Assembly (NCBI GenBank): GCA_905250075.1
Contig: CAJNOP010000871.1
Coordinates: forward strand, 16,785-80,784
Direction of reading: 5' to 3'
Source of the DNA: Rotaria sp. Silwood1
Taxonomy: Eukaryota; Rotifera; Eurotatoria; Philodinida; Philodinidae
Length of the DNA: 64,000 nt
Below are positions 41,465-52,555 of the stretch, piece after piece; position 1 is the first letter of the stretch, and every line of letters begins with the position of its first letter. The translations under genes and the position numbers were made by a program. The notes under the pieces are model-generated. The model was not told where the DNA came from, did not search any database, and worked only from the letters and a program-made list of their open reading frames with translations.

Positions 41465-42385
41465 CTTTGAAATTATATAAAATGTGATAATTTCATTTGA
41501 TAGAGCTCATCAATATGTATTTGAAATGAGTTGCTGGATAAATCATAGATGAAAATAATGGAGTCTGAAACGACCTTCATCTATTTGATTTTGTATATAT
41601 ATTTTTCAACCACGTGTGTGTTTTCTCTTTCTTTCCTGTACATGCAACTGTTGGCAAAGACAAGTATGTACATCAATTCTTTTCTGTTGCACCGTTGCTT
41701 TCGTTTTATTCGATACAGAAGAACAGTGACATTTTACTACAAAACGCCATCATGTTTGGATGATGTATTGGATACAATGCAGCATTAAATTCGTTACTTT
41801 TTCATGCTTATTTTCTATTACTGTTCAGTTACAAGTGAGTTCTTCTTCTTCAATCGAATTTGTCTCGTGTTGTTCAGTACTAAGCCTTTCTTTTTCGGCA
41901 TTTCCATGACAACAATACTCACTCAGTAATATTTACTTTATACTAATTGAATGACACGTTCTCTAACGGGGAATCACCTGTTAGGACCGCCATCTATATA
42001 ACAAATATAGATGGATGGTCACTCTGTTTTTATTATAATTCTCTTTCTCTAGTCAGATAAAAAAAAACGTTGTTGTTTTCACCTCCAAGATGAAGGTTTG
42101 GTTGTTGCTATTTTTCTTGTTTTGTGGAAAATTATTTTCTTACTTCTTTTTTTAAATAAAAGAACTTAGAAACCTAACACCAGCAACAATCTATTTGTGA
42201 CATTGAGTAGACAGGTTTCGGTTTATTTGAGGGATGCCACGTTTTACATGATTTATAATCGATATTGATGAAGTTTTATTGTGGCTTTAGTTACTTCAAA
42301 GATTATTAATACAAGTCTTCTAGTTCTGTACTAGAGTCACCTTAAAAGTCTTTCAAAAACTTCAGCATTTATCACATTAAAAAAG

Positions 42386-43360
42386 ATGGGCAATGTATCA
42401 GCATCCTCCATACCACATTTGACAACGCATATTCGTACGAGTAGTGGTACCATGTTCCGTCTATTCTATTTCGATTTGGTTGATCACATTCTGTTACTTC
42501 GGCAAGTGATCGCTCATCCGAAAATGATAGAGAAGGGAGACAAATTAAAATTTTTCATTGAAGACTATTGTCACCGAATGTCTGGCAATCAGATGATGAG
42601 TAAATTTCAACAATCAAAACTTCCATGGCAAATCGATTGGATTTGGCACGTACATCGTCTTCATCCTATAGCATATTACAACGATTGTATCAAACAAATT
42701 CCAGGCAGTTATTTTATTGATAAAAAAATTCGAAAATTAACAATAGATGAATATCAGAAACAGAATGGCGTTAGCTCACAGGAACCAAGCCATAACCAAA
42801 CAACTTTCATTCCTTCAGTCGATATGATGAAAGCTGTATTGAGTCAACGTAATTTCCTCGAAAAATTTCAAAAACATAAATTCTACTCGCTGAACTTGGA
42901 ACACATGGATCTGACATCGTTCGAACAAATTGTAGAAAACTACGTATCATTTATGAAATTAGCAAGAAAAAATACAATAATTATTCCAACATTTGATATT
43001 GATTTGATGTGGCATACACACATGAGATATCCATTGAGTTATCTGGAATTTTCTAAAGCTGTATGTGGTTTTGTACTTGATCATGACGATTCAATAGCTC
43101 CACCAGTATTAATCGATGCTTACCAAGATACAGCTGATCGATGGAAAAAAGCTTATCAATCAGAATATGGTCAACACGTTGATCAAAATTATTCACGCAA
43201 GTTTCTCGATTTTAGCCGCTGTGCAATGATTCACAAGTCTGAAGAGGAAAAACGACCAAACCATAAAAACTCCGGCGGATGTGGAGGTTGGTGGGGAACT
43301 GTAGATGGAGGTACAGATAGCGCTGGAAGTTCATGTGGAAGTGGTTGTGGAGGAGACTAA
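42386..43360 (+). CDS. GRDP-like protein (DUF1399, glycine-rich domain protein)
   Basis: A single exon encodes 324 aa. Two family motifs are clear: DWIWHVHRLHPIAYYNDC (residues 84-101) and DIDLMWHTHMRYPLSYLEF (204-222). Both contain the W-H-x-H signature of DUF1399, whose best known members are the plant glycine-rich domain proteins. The last 30 residues are Gly/Cys-rich (GGCGGWWGTVDGG, SSCGSGCGGD), as in those proteins. The second residue is glycine (MGNVS), a fit to N-myristoylation. Family knowledge: plant members affect stress responses; a biochemical activity is not established, and the paired histidines suggest metal binding (inference). The absence of introns contrasts with the genes to the left. 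Bdelloids carry many copies of this family, from memory. Start: the first ATG, preceded by an A-rich context and no upstream in-frame extension of interest. Confidence 0.85.
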   Translation: MGNVSASSIPHLTTHIRTSSGTMFRLFYFDLVDHILLLRQVIAHPKMIEKGDKLKFFIEDYCHRMSGNQMMSKFQQSKLPWQIDWIWHVHRLHPIAYYNDCIKQIPGSYFIDKKIRKLTIDEYQKQNGVSSQEPSHNQTTFIPSVDMMKAVLSQRNFLEKFQKHKFYSLNLEHMDLTSFEQIVENYVSFMKLARKNTIIIPTFDIDLMWHTHMRYPLSYLEFSKAVCGFVLDHDDSIAPPVLIDAYQDTADRWKKAYQSEYGQHVDQNYSRKFLDFSRCAMIHKSEEEKRPNHKNSGGCGGWWGTVDGGTDSAGSSCGSGCGGD

Positions 43361-43729
43361 GAATTGATCTTGCTGTACTCATTGTGTGACTACTTTAAAG
43401 TTTCACTGAAATCAATCCTTCGATGAATATAAGAATTATTAATATCCCCAAGAACAAATTCTTCTGCACAAGTTTCAGCAATAGATGTGAGCAGTTCTAT
43501 TCTGAAATAAAAATACTGAAAAGATTTGATAGTCTTGTTCGATATCGATCAAGATTATTCACAGTCTGCTAATAGATGAAAGAATGTCTTCTGATAGAAA
43601 GAGAGTATGTACAAGTAAAGTAAGTACCTGAGCCATGGGATAAATACGAAATATCACGATACTTTTCTGCTTTGCCTATGTTAATCTATGGAATATTTTT
43701 CTCTTTTATAATATTGGTTTTCTAATAAA
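43361..43729. other. Intergenic spacer
   Basis: This is the 3' flank of the GRDP-like gene up to the palindromic element. I see no gene or repeat. Confidence 0.55.
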
Positions 43730-43731
43730 TA

Positions 43732-44653
43732 CAGGTACTTCAAAAAGAATCCGGGCACCCGTATGTTCTTTCGTATTTCTTGATTTTCGAAGCAGAAACA
43801 AGAGATGAAATTTTTCTTTTTTCATCAGTGAATAGCCCTTAGTTTGAACTAATTAGTTTCTCTATGAGAGCTAGCAAATTTTGACTATCATCTTGAATTA
43901 CAAGAAGGTTTCTAATGAAAATGTCTGATTTTCCAATATGTTAGGTGCTCGCTTTCCTTATATAGCAATTATATTATTTGTATAGCGCTAGAACGAACAA
44001 AGCGAGCTCTCTTTGTTCACATAATAGTTCAACGAAGAGAGATTATTTTCCCAAGGTAAATTGCTTTGAAACAAATCAGATTCTTGACCATGCTTAATAC
44101 AATAGTACGAGAAAAAGAGTGTGCAGGTTGGTATGAATGTCTATATAGAGTAGCGTATGTGGCTGTCAATGTAGAGTGATGTGTGTGAGTGTAAGCGTTG
44201 GTGTGGATGTGAATGCAGGTATGTTGATATCCTTGAAAGCAAGATTGATAAACCTACACCCACACCCACATTCTTGTTCTCGTACTGTCGTATTAATCAT
44301 GGTCAAGAATCTGATTTGTTTCAAAACAGTTTACCTTGGAAAAATTATCTCTCTTCATTGAGCTATTATGCGAACAAAGAGAACTCGCTTTGTTCGTTCT
44401 AGCGCTGTACAAATAATGTAATTGTTATGTCAGGAAAGCGGGCACCTATGATATTGGAAAATCAAACATTTTCATTAGAAACGTTCTTGTAATTCAAGAT
44501 GATAGTCAAAATTGCTGTTTTTCATAGGAAAACTAGTTCGAAGTAAGGGCTATCCACTGATAAAAAAAGAAAAATTTCATCTCTTGTTTCCGCTTCGAAA
44601 ACCAAGAAACACGAAAGAACATGCGGGTATCCAGATACTTTTTGAATTACCTG
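43732..44653. mobile_element. Large palindromic element with TA borders and a nested telomere-like hairpin
   Basis: Arms of about 365 bp (43732-44099 and about 44290-44653) are inverted copies. The ends are CAGGTACTTCAAAAAG and CTTTTTGAATTACCTG, with TA outside on both sides (43730-43731 and 44654-44655). The centre is not random. It holds a telomere-like hairpin, a G-rich arm at 44179-44217 and a C-rich arm at 44251-44272. No transposase is encoded. Ends and TA borders suggest a mariner-type non-autonomous element. Arm divergence is modest (scattered substitutions and small indels), so it is older than the 38.3-kb element. Confidence 0.82.
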
Positions 44654-44963
44654 TAGGGTACATAAAGACGACTTATTTGTTTTTATTTTGAAATATGATA
44701 AATGGTTTTTTATGAGATTTCGTCTTATAACCTTTTCTTTCTGGTTTTTCGATTATATATTTGTACATAGTATATAAAGTACGTTTTAATCGGTACTACT
44801 ATTTTGTTAGAAAAATAAACAATTTTTTCTTCGTGTGCCTCAAGAGTCGACTCCTGGAACCCATATTTGGGGGTACAGTAAATTTCAAAGACCTAGTCTC
44901 CCCATCATTAGGGCAGCGGTTATACAAACAACCAACGGAAGGGGCACCCAATCTATGGGGCAA

Positions 44964-45031
44964 AGAGTGTGAGCGTGGATAGTAGTAAGTCCTCTATTCC
45001 CTCCAGTCTCATAGTACACTCCCACACTCAC
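44964..45031. repeat. Telomere-like hairpin
   Basis: AGAGTGTGAGCGTGGATAG is followed after about 30 nt by TACACTCCCACACTCACCC. Confidence 0.6.
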
Positions 45032-45196
45032 CCGATTACGTGTGAGCGAATTAGAAATGTACCAACGTTAAGTCGAACATGCATGATTTCCGGAAATATT
45101 GTTTATCGGTGTCAATGTCTAAGAACAAATACGCCCCTTTGTGTTCTTCGTTTTGTCTTATGCTTTGCAAGTGTTGCGTACATAAAGAAATCTTGT

Positions 45197-45292
45197 AGGG
45201 TGTGGGTGTGGGTGTGGATGTGCGTTTATGTATTTTCCTGAAAAAGACTCACATCAACACCCCCAACCCATCCACACCTCACCCACACCCTA
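45197..45292. repeat. Telomere-like hairpin with AGGGTGTGGG ends
   Basis: The left arm starts TAGGGTGTGGGTGTGGG and includes three near-perfect TGTGGG units. The right arm ends CACCCACACCCTA. The outermost 12-13 bp are exact inverted copies and agree with the ends of the 52.6-kb hairpin. Confidence 0.78.
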
Positions 45293-45894
45293 CGTATTGT
45301 ATTATCGTTCTATCTTATACAAAAACTGTCCTAGAATTTACATAGAACGATGTATATAAGGTAAATCTTTTCAACATAACAACAACTGTCTCTTTCTTTC
45401 ATATAACATAGAAATAGTTCAATGTTTCAGTAGAAAGATCTGAAAAGTACAATCTTGTTTATGGAAGATTTATGAAAATTTATAATGAATAAATTAAATT
45501 TACAGAATAATCTGCAAGTCAATAGTCATAAGACGGAAAAAAGCATACCCATGTTTGTGAGCCACAGAAATTTTTTGACCTGAAAAATTCCACCTTTTTA
45601 GATTGTTTAAAGACCAGACAAACAATAAAATAGGTAGTATTTTCTTTTTCTAATCATGTGTAATCAAGGATATCGTAAAATAATATCGGTTCTTGTCATA
45701 TAAGCAAATATTTGAAAGTGTGAGCGAGGAAACATTAAAAAACTACCAACTTACCACTGGAAATGATGAGTAAGAGGTAGTTACTCATTTTTCTCAACAT
45801 ACATGAGTCAAGTCTTATCAGTGACAATAATACTTGACAAGTATATATCAGAGTATTTGAGTCTAACGATATTCTCATTTCTCTACCAACAATT

Positions 45895-46116
45895 ATGTCG
45901 TGTCGCAAATGTGGTTGCAAATCGTGTGTTTGAAATCCAGTATCAGCTGTTCAAAAAGCTACTTCTGGCGGCAATTTCCAGGTGAATGTACCAGGTAAGG
46001 GTGGATTGACAGCCAGTGCAACGTTAGGCACATTTCCTCTGCAAGATAATAAATTGGATCAGACAATTTATCGTAACTGCATGTGTGATCATTATTATAG
46101 TTACCATGAACAATGA
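45895..46116 (+). pseudogene. Small Cys-rich protein interrupted by one in-frame TGA
   Basis: From ATG 45895 the frame reads a metallothionein-like start (MSCRKCGCKSCV), then TGA at codon 13 (45931-45933). It then stays open for 60 more codons (AVQKATSGGNFQVNVPGKGG, TASATLGTFPLQ, YRNCMCDHYYSYHEQ) to a TGA at 46114. Coding-like composition on both sides, a cysteine-rich context and a single TGA leave two readings: a pseudogene with a Cys or Trp codon changed, or a TGA read as selenocysteine. I saw no convincing SECIS element in the next 150 nt, so pseudogene is the safer call. The protein is not recognised. Confidence 0.45.
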
Positions 46117-46871
46117 AAATATAAAACTTTTTAACAAATTATTTTAATCACGAATTCATTTTTTTTTGATAGTATTAAAAAAAACTAATTTTCTTCATAT
46201 TAATCTATAAATGAAGACATTTTTTTATATATACAATAGCGAATATGATTTAGCATGAAACTGCATATCACAGCTGCCAACACGCCACAAAAAAGCTACT
46301 TGGTCTGTAGTGTGTTGGAGGTACATAATAAAAAAAATTACGCAACCATGAGTGTGAGTGTGGATACGAAAGAGACATCATTTCTATCACTCACGTCCAC
46401 ACCCACACTTACCCGCGTCGGAATCTGTTCAAAACTGTGAAAGTGATTCAATTGTTCCTTCATGAGTACAGCTAACTGTTGCCTTTTTCTTTTTCTCTTC
46501 GATTTTTGACAAAAGCATGCAATGTGTTAAAGAGCTGATCTATACTTCTGATGACTTTATTCATATAAATGTCAATGTTCTTCTCTTTCACCTACACCGA
46601 CGATGTTAATTTTGTCAACTTTCTTCGTTCTACCGATTTAAACGTCTGTCAACATAAAATTTTCCTAGCCACACACGATGGCAAAATTCTTCGATCCCAA
46701 TCTGTCTTTTTCTCTATGTAACGAGACAAATTGATTAAGTGTCATTTTTTTTAAACGACAACTATATAAAAATGTCATACAAAAAATGAATGAAAATATA
46801 TCTTTTTAAGAATCCCAGATAACGATGTCATCCATGAACTCATTATATATGGCTTGGAAGAGTAATGATAC
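46117..46871. other. Intergenic with a hairpin and possible exon fragment
   Basis: A telomere-like hairpin lies at 46350-46412. At 46574-46690 a frame (TYTDDVNFVNFLRSTDLNVC and onward) looks coding and may be the decayed 5' part of the ankyrin/ART pseudogene that follows. The join is not clear. Confidence 0.4.
46350..46412. repeat. Telomere-like hairpin
   Basis: GAGTGTGAGTGTGGA is followed after about 22 nt by CACTCACGTCCACACCCACAC. Confidence 0.6.
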
Positions 46872-47867
46872 AGGTCGTTTGCTGCATTGTGTGGACATGT
46901 CGGTGTATTAGAACTTTTATTGGCACATGAAAATTTTAATCAATCAATCAAAAATCAATGGGATTGCGCTGCCAAAGATGAAAATCCTGCTCACTTAAAG
47001 TTTTTATTTGATAAAATGCCGACAATAGACAAGACCGTTACCATCAACGAATATAAAGATTATGTTCAAGAATCAATCGAATGGTTTGATACATATAAGC
47101 ATGCCTACCGAATCGCTTACGGGAATCACACTTATTTAAAGCAATGGTTAACTAAAGTATCCTTCGTTCGACCTGTAGGCGAAATCGATACTGACCATAT
47201 TGATAAAATAGATTTTGGTTCTGAACAAATTGAGTAGAAACTTTTATTCAGAGACTATATGAAGCAAACTAGAGATAACGATGATCTAACGCCGCTTGTT
47301 CGTGCCTACACGGAAAAGACACCTTGCGTTGCCAAACTTAATCAAGATTTAACCAATGGTTGATCCGATTTTCGTTTTGAAATAAGCTTCGCAATGAGCA
47401 AGACAGTTTATCGTGATAATGATCCACCAAAAGGCTTTGGTCAACACATTATCGTTACCATTCTAAGTCATCATCTGCAACTACAGCAGTATCGTCACTA
47501 TATTGGGACAATCTATCGTGATATGAACTTAGAATTAGACCAATATGAAGAAAGTAAATTTATTCCGACGCGAACGTTTCTGTCTTCCTCACCTGATCAA
47601 GCCGTCACACGGAGTTTTCTAATGAATCACCCTTTCGAGTTGAAGTCGAATCATCAAGTCATATTTGCTTATCACATTCGAAATCCATGTCAAGCCATTG
47701 ATGTACACACCATATCTACGTACTCGAATGAAAACGAAATCTTCATTATTCCATTCACCATATTCAAAATTGCTAGAGTCAAAAAGAATCTCGATTGTAT
47801 AAGTTATATTGAAATCGACCAGTATGTCTTCAATAATGCTGAATCGATTTTTGATCGTAGAGAATGA
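46872..47867 (+). pseudogene. Ankyrin/ADP-ribosyltransferase pseudogene with two in-frame stops
   Basis: One frame runs from an ankyrin-like segment (FAALCGHVGVLELLL) through a linker to an R-S-E type mono-ADP-ribosyltransferase domain, ending at 47867. It is broken by TAG at 47235-47237 and TGA at 47361-47363, both in the same frame. Homology-like sequence continues between and after them (LVRAYTEKTPCVAKLNQDLT). The catalytic layout is still visible: an arginine in YIGTIYRD, the serine motif FLSSSPDQA and the E-x-E motif (NENEIFIIP). Family knowledge: animal ecto-ARTs transfer ADP-ribose from NAD to arginine. Bdelloids have an enlarged set joined to repeat domains. The 5' end is unclear and no start was assigned. 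Two clean nonsense changes with no frameshift imply recent loss of function, unless an unseen intron removes them. Confidence 0.75.
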
Positions 47868-48618
47868 TCTTTTTTGTGTTCCCTCTATACCAGAGAAAAT
47901 AAAAAAGTCTCTTAACGATGAAAGTTAACGAGAGTATCGAACCCACACCTTCAAGATATCTGCTAAAATTAAGAGAAAATGCAATCTGACAATAAAACTA
48001 ACAAGCCACACATCGTCAATAATCCCAGCTCTACTCTAATAAGTTGAGATAAGAGTAAAACAGGACTTGGACCTATAATAGAACCATATTCTGTATCTAA
48101 AATCCAAAACTCTATTGATATCAGTAACATTTACACTAATGGCCTTATGATGGATCGCATCGTGACACTCGAGTAACTATAGTTGATCAATTGTTTATTT
48201 TTTGTGGCAGTTATTCAGATGATAACTGTTAATGTTCTTGAGTGTGATTGTGTGGATGTGGATGAGTGAGTGCTAATTACGATAAAATCACATTCATATT
48301 CACATTCTATTAATTGAAAGATGACAGGAATTGAAAAACAAAATCATGCCAACTTTCCTTGCTGATTTTTTTATATACTATAATGAAAACCTCAAAGAAG
48401 CCGTTAGTATCGAATCACAGTGCTCTTCTTCCTTAATATCTTTATGTCAATGGGAACGACGTATCAGCCACGAGTGTTTTTCTTTTTTCATTTCTGCAAT
48501 AAACGTTTCGATAAGGAAAGATGAATATAGTTAATGTTGCTGTTGTTTTTCTTTGTAATGTAACATATGAATTCTTTTTTCACTCACATTCTTTTATTTT
48601 CTCAGTATTTTACGTGAT
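47868..48618. other. Intergenic with a hairpin
   Basis: No gene. A telomere-like hairpin lies at 48240-48306. On the minus strand near 47940-47960 a GGTTCGATACTC word resembles a tRNA B box but no tRNA fold closes. Confidence 0.5.
48240..48306. repeat. Telomere-like hairpin, eroded
   Basis: GAGTGTGATTGTGTGGATGT on the left, CACATTCATATTCACATTC on the right. The arms are G/T-rich and C/A-rich but heavily substituted. Confidence 0.5.
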
Positions 48619-49308
48619 ATGAGGAATATAGGTACTTTAATCTGGTTTCGAATATTACTTATCTTACCATTCACTTCAATTCTAACATTTGTTTTGACCT
48701 TAATTATATGTAGTCAAATACCGAACAATATTCAATCAGGACAAAATTTACCCCAAATATCCGAACTTGGAACTGGTCAAGCACATTATTATTTTATGTC
48801 CGGTTTTATAATTCTGATTCCACAACTGTTAATCATATGTATCGGTAGACTTCAATTTCTACTTCAATCTCAAACAATTATTCATCGTGCTATAATATTT
48901 TTTATTCATATCATTGCATTTGTCTCTGGTATATTTGTTCTAATTATGGCCATAGTAAGCCTCGATGATCGTGAAAATGTACACGATATCGGTGCTATTG
49001 TTACCTTTGGTTCTATTTCAATCTATTGTATTCTTCATACAATACTTATAATTTATCTTTTTATTCATCGATCAAAAGCTTCCGAACATTCAAATGTCAT
49101 TTTTCCATTGTGGTTTCTTGGATGCACGATCTTCATACTTACTTGTTCTATTATTTGGGTAATTACATTTGCAAGTATTCCTGAATATATTGCTGCTGGA
49201 ACACCTTTTCTCTATTTTCTTGCTTTTGTACCACAATTTTGGACAAAAACAAAACAAATGACGAATCCCACTTTTACTGTACACTATTCGAATCGAAGAG
49301 AAACTTAA
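48619..49308 (+). CDS. Frag1/DRAM/Sfk1 family membrane protein
   Basis: A single exon encodes 229 aa with six hydrophobic helices, at about residues 8-30, 58-77, 88-110, 122-147, 160-182 and 188-207. The first loop carries the family hallmark LPQISELGTGQAHYYFMSGF, matching the 'ISD.G...PE..lF' type motif of DRAM, PGAP2 (Frag1) and Sfk1. Length fits the DRAM branch. Family knowledge: members sit in lysosomal, Golgi or plasma membranes. DRAMs promote autophagy, PGAP2 remodels GPI anchors and Sfk1 affects lipid asymmetry. Which applies here cannot be told. The ATG follows an acceptor-like CTCAG (about 48601-48605), so a non-coding first exon is possible. No introns within the coding region. Confidence 0.8.
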   Translation: MRNIGTLIWFRILLILPFTSILTFVLTLIICSQIPNNIQSGQNLPQISELGTGQAHYYFMSGFIILIPQLLIICIGRLQFLLQSQTIIHRAIIFFIHIIAFVSGIFVLIMAIVSLDDRENVHDIGAIVTFGSISIYCILHTILIIYLFIHRSKASEHSNVIFPLWFLGCTIFILTCSIIWVITFASIPEYIAAGTPFLYFLAFVPQFWTKTKQMTNPTFTVHYSNRRET

Positions 49309-50045
49309 AATGGTTATGAAGTGTTTTGAATTGAATCTATCAGACTTGTTTCAAAATATGCTTTTCTCGTTTCATTTTGCACAAAAGTTCTTTGAAGCAT
49401 CAAGAGTAACTATATGCATTTTTCTTCACAGAAAAAAAATCTATGCTTCTACTTGCTTCTCGTGTGAGTGTAGGTATGGACGTTAGTGGGGATGTGGATG
49501 TGTCTTGTTCCAATGAATTTCCAAATTCACACTCATAGCTGTCCATGTCCATCACACTTAAATCATATCCTCACATTGCAATATATTGTGATACATAGTA
49601 TTTTATAGAGATGCTTTTCTTTCAAAATTAGAATAGATTCGAGAATGGTGCCAGTTTTATTAAAAAGACATAGCTGACACATACACAAGTAGAACTAGTA
49701 ATGCAACACTGAATCTTATAACAAGTCGTCGCATATGAACATAATAATTTGATTACGATACTTGATTATTTTGGTGAAAGTGATTGATACAAAATAAAAA
49801 TATTATCAGTTCTAAGAATATTTTTGGGATTTATTGTTGCTGAACTTTAAGTGAAAACATATTTGGCAAGGTGTTTTTGCAAAAGACGAATAATATTGTA
49901 GTTAACGTATCCATAACTGAATGTTTTCCTTACAACAACCATATCTTCCTATCTGAATTGTAGACGGTAGAGAAAACTTTAACCAATTAATGACATCAGA
50001 AGATGTTCTGAATGACGAACATCTGTTTATGTTGTCATCGTCGCA
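49309..50045. other. Intergenic between convergent genes
   Basis: One telomere-like hairpin (49460-49560); otherwise AT-rich with no gene seen. Confidence 0.55.
49460..49560. repeat. Telomere-like hairpin, eroded
   Basis: The left arm CGTGTGAGTGTAGGTATGG and GTGGGGATGTGGATGTG are followed by a C-rich arm with CACACTCATAGCTGTCC and CCATCACACTT. Intermediate substitutions suggest age. Confidence 0.5.
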
Positions 50046-51882
50046 TCAAACTGTTAACGATCGAAGATTGATTATTTCGTTAACAAGATAGACTATACAT
50101 TCTTTATTACTGACTCTAATAGTAAGTATTTCACATAGTTTACCTAATAGTGAACGACTCAATCCAACACATTGTTCCATGTTGTAAAATATATATCGAC
50201 CCAATGAGTCATATTGTAGCAAACTAAGTCTACGGATCGATACATGTCGAATCTCGGTTAGAAAGAATTTTGAAGTTGGCATCGTAGAATAGACAATGTT
50301 CAATGAATATAAATTAGGTGATTTATCGAGCAAAGTGTACAGGTGAGATTGACTAACTTCATCAAGACACAAGACAATATTAAGTGAGAACAATTGATTA
50401 AGGTTTGGAACTAAGTACCAAAAATATTTATCGAGTGGAAATGTATCAGAAAGTTCACGAATGTTACTAAAAATCAGAATAAGACAGGTGTTATTCAAAG
50501 GAGTAAAAAATCTCATCATCAGGTCTTTTTGAAACTCACTTTTCGAAAGTGAAACTGATTCCATTTCATTAGAAATCGATCGAAACATTCTGTTAATTCT
50601 TTCACAACAAGTGATTGATCGTTGCGAAGAAGTTATTGGCTTTCTATCTAATCCTAGAGAACTTGGGTATTCTCTAAACGAAGTAACATTCACGTCACCA
50701 GTGAAATGGTATAGTAATTTGTGCTTAGTATCAGATGACCAATAATCATTCTCATATGGACTGGTCGATTTACACCACAGATAATCAGTCATATTAATCG
50801 AATGTGCGAAAGTAAAAGGTAATGTGTAATATAAAATATCATATGTGCGTGGATTATCTGACTTCCAATAACATCGAATAAAACATCGGTAATTTTCAAG
50901 CCAAAAATGACTTTGAATTGAGCACAAGAGATTATTCATTCGCAGCTCTATTCCATCTAATTTATTTGAATAATTTGCCATTTTACATCGAAATATTTTC
51001 AGCTTGGGTAAATGGTTTGTAATGATATTTTCCCAATGATACCCATCCATAAACATAAATAAGGATTCGATTGATAAATGACATAAATTAGGCATCTTTT
51101 GTAAAAGAATCACTAGTTCATCTGTTCCAATTGATAAAACGTGATTCGATGTGTGTCCTTCATTTAACTCAAACTTAACTAAAGATGGAACAAACACCAT
51201 AGCAGTATATCCTACATCGAAATATGAATCAATATAGGGACATCGAAGATGAGGCATACATTGAAATAGATTAGATAATGAGCATCTACTAAGAGAGAAA
51301 TTCTGAATAGATACATATTTGAGAGATGCAGACATTTCGGATGGCCAAAAAATATTGAGTTTTACATGATACTATACTACTCAGATTGCACCGTATCAAC
51401 TTTGGTATATTCCATACTTTGTCAATCACAGTATAGTTATGAGCCTCATCTGATAAAATGCAACAGTCAATCAAATTCATGTCAATGAGATGAGGAAGAT
51501 AATTGAATGCCAATGCTATTTGATTCATAATCTGTTTTGAATGAACATGATGTAATGAAAGTGATTGTAAATTAATAAATCGGCGAAAATCATCATAAAG
51601 TGAAAAATATTGAATTTGTAATGGAGTTTTCTTGTCATTTGAAACAGTCAAAGAAATGACTTGATTGACAATCTCTGGTAGATGGAATCGATAGAAAATG
51701 TTGAAATCGGTCAGAGTCATACAATATAGATCAAGGTGGCGAGTTGTCCGTAGATAGAGAAAAATAAGTTGATTAAAGCGAATGTTAAGAGATTGAAATG
51801 ATCGTAAAATTTGACCAATACTCATGTAATCGAATAAATCGAACAACAGCTCATTGGATAAAAATTCTAATTTCATTGTCAT
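50046..51882 (-). pseudogene. F-box/LRR-like gene with a one-base frameshift
   Basis: The first part (51882 down to about 51353) starts with an F-box-like segment (LEFLSNELLFDLFDYMSIGQ). Leucine-rich repeats follow, with motifs such as LQSLSLHHVHSKQ and LPHLIDMNLIDC. The second part (from about 51346 to 50046) continues the same repeat style in another frame (SASLKYVSIQNFSL, CMPHLRCP, LPKLKIFRC). The break lies in a run of six A (plus strand 51347-51352). A single-base change there would restore one frame of about 611 codons. Family knowledge: F-box proteins bring substrates to SCF ubiquitin ligases; this intronless LRR form is abundant in bdelloids. A homopolymer assembly error would make the gene intact, so pseudogene status is provisional. 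C-terminus: RNLRSLTV-like ending at 50046. Confidence 0.72.
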
Positions 51883-52394
51883 TCTTTAATTCAGTTACAA
51901 AAAAATGAATAAAAGATCATTTTTATCTAGCAATAAATAAGTTCAATATTTATTGTTGTCATAGAATAGCACATCTACATACGTGCTGTAAGTTCTTTAT
52001 TATTTCTTCCTATTCATCATTTTTCTCTATAATAACTAATAACACGTTTGAACTGTTGCCATGACTAGAATGTGCTGTTGGGAGTTTGATTTTATTAAGA
52101 TACTTATTACATTTTAACAGATTTTCACTGACAGCTTTGACGTTTTACTTGAGTCTATGAAGCTTTATATTTATTGTTCATTACTTTTTCTGATGAAAGT
52201 ACTGCAAAATAATCCAATTAAAAATGGCAACAATTTTTCATGGGTATCCCATAGTGAATGGCTGGTTTTTACATCTCTTTTTTTTATCATCGACTACGTA
52301 TATTTTTAAAACGAGGGTTTGAGTGTGAGTGAGCTTAAATAAACTAACACAGTCCGTATTTTGATCTGGTTAAATATTTTTCAATGAAACATTG

Positions 52395-52449
52395 TGTGTA
52401 TAGATATGGGTGTGAGTAAAGAGACGAACTACATCCACATTCATATCCT
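52395..52449. repeat. Telomere-like hairpin, eroded
   Basis: GTGTGTATAGATATGGGTGTG is mirrored by CTACATCCACATTCATATCC; ATATGGGTGT and the right arm are partial complements. Confidence 0.5.
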
Positions 52450-52555
52450 TCTTCATTTGTAACTCAATTTTATCTTGTTTTGTTTGAAAAATCTTTATCA
52501 TTATAAAGAAGCTCTGATCTACTATAGTTCATTTTGAGAAGCGAATTAAGAAAAT

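Larger units (their letters stand above)
38992..42385. other. Intergenic rich in telomere-like hairpins
   Basis: I see no confident gene. Four telomere-like hairpins lie here (39061, 39245, 40165 and 41396). A frame at about 39920-40129 encodes a peptide with a CX2C and CXCC cysteine pattern but has no start or splice support. Confidence 0.5.
44656..45894. other. Intergenic with two telomere-like hairpins
   Basis: No clear gene. A sharply G+C-richer block at about 44845-44965 is open in more than one frame but not recognised. Hairpins lie at 44964-45031 and 45197-45292. Confidence 0.5.

Noticed and set aside
47930..48010. Possible tRNA on the minus strand (GGTTCGATACTC)
   Set aside because: The T arm has a mismatch and no D arm or acceptor stem closes; at most a decayed tRNA-derived fragment.
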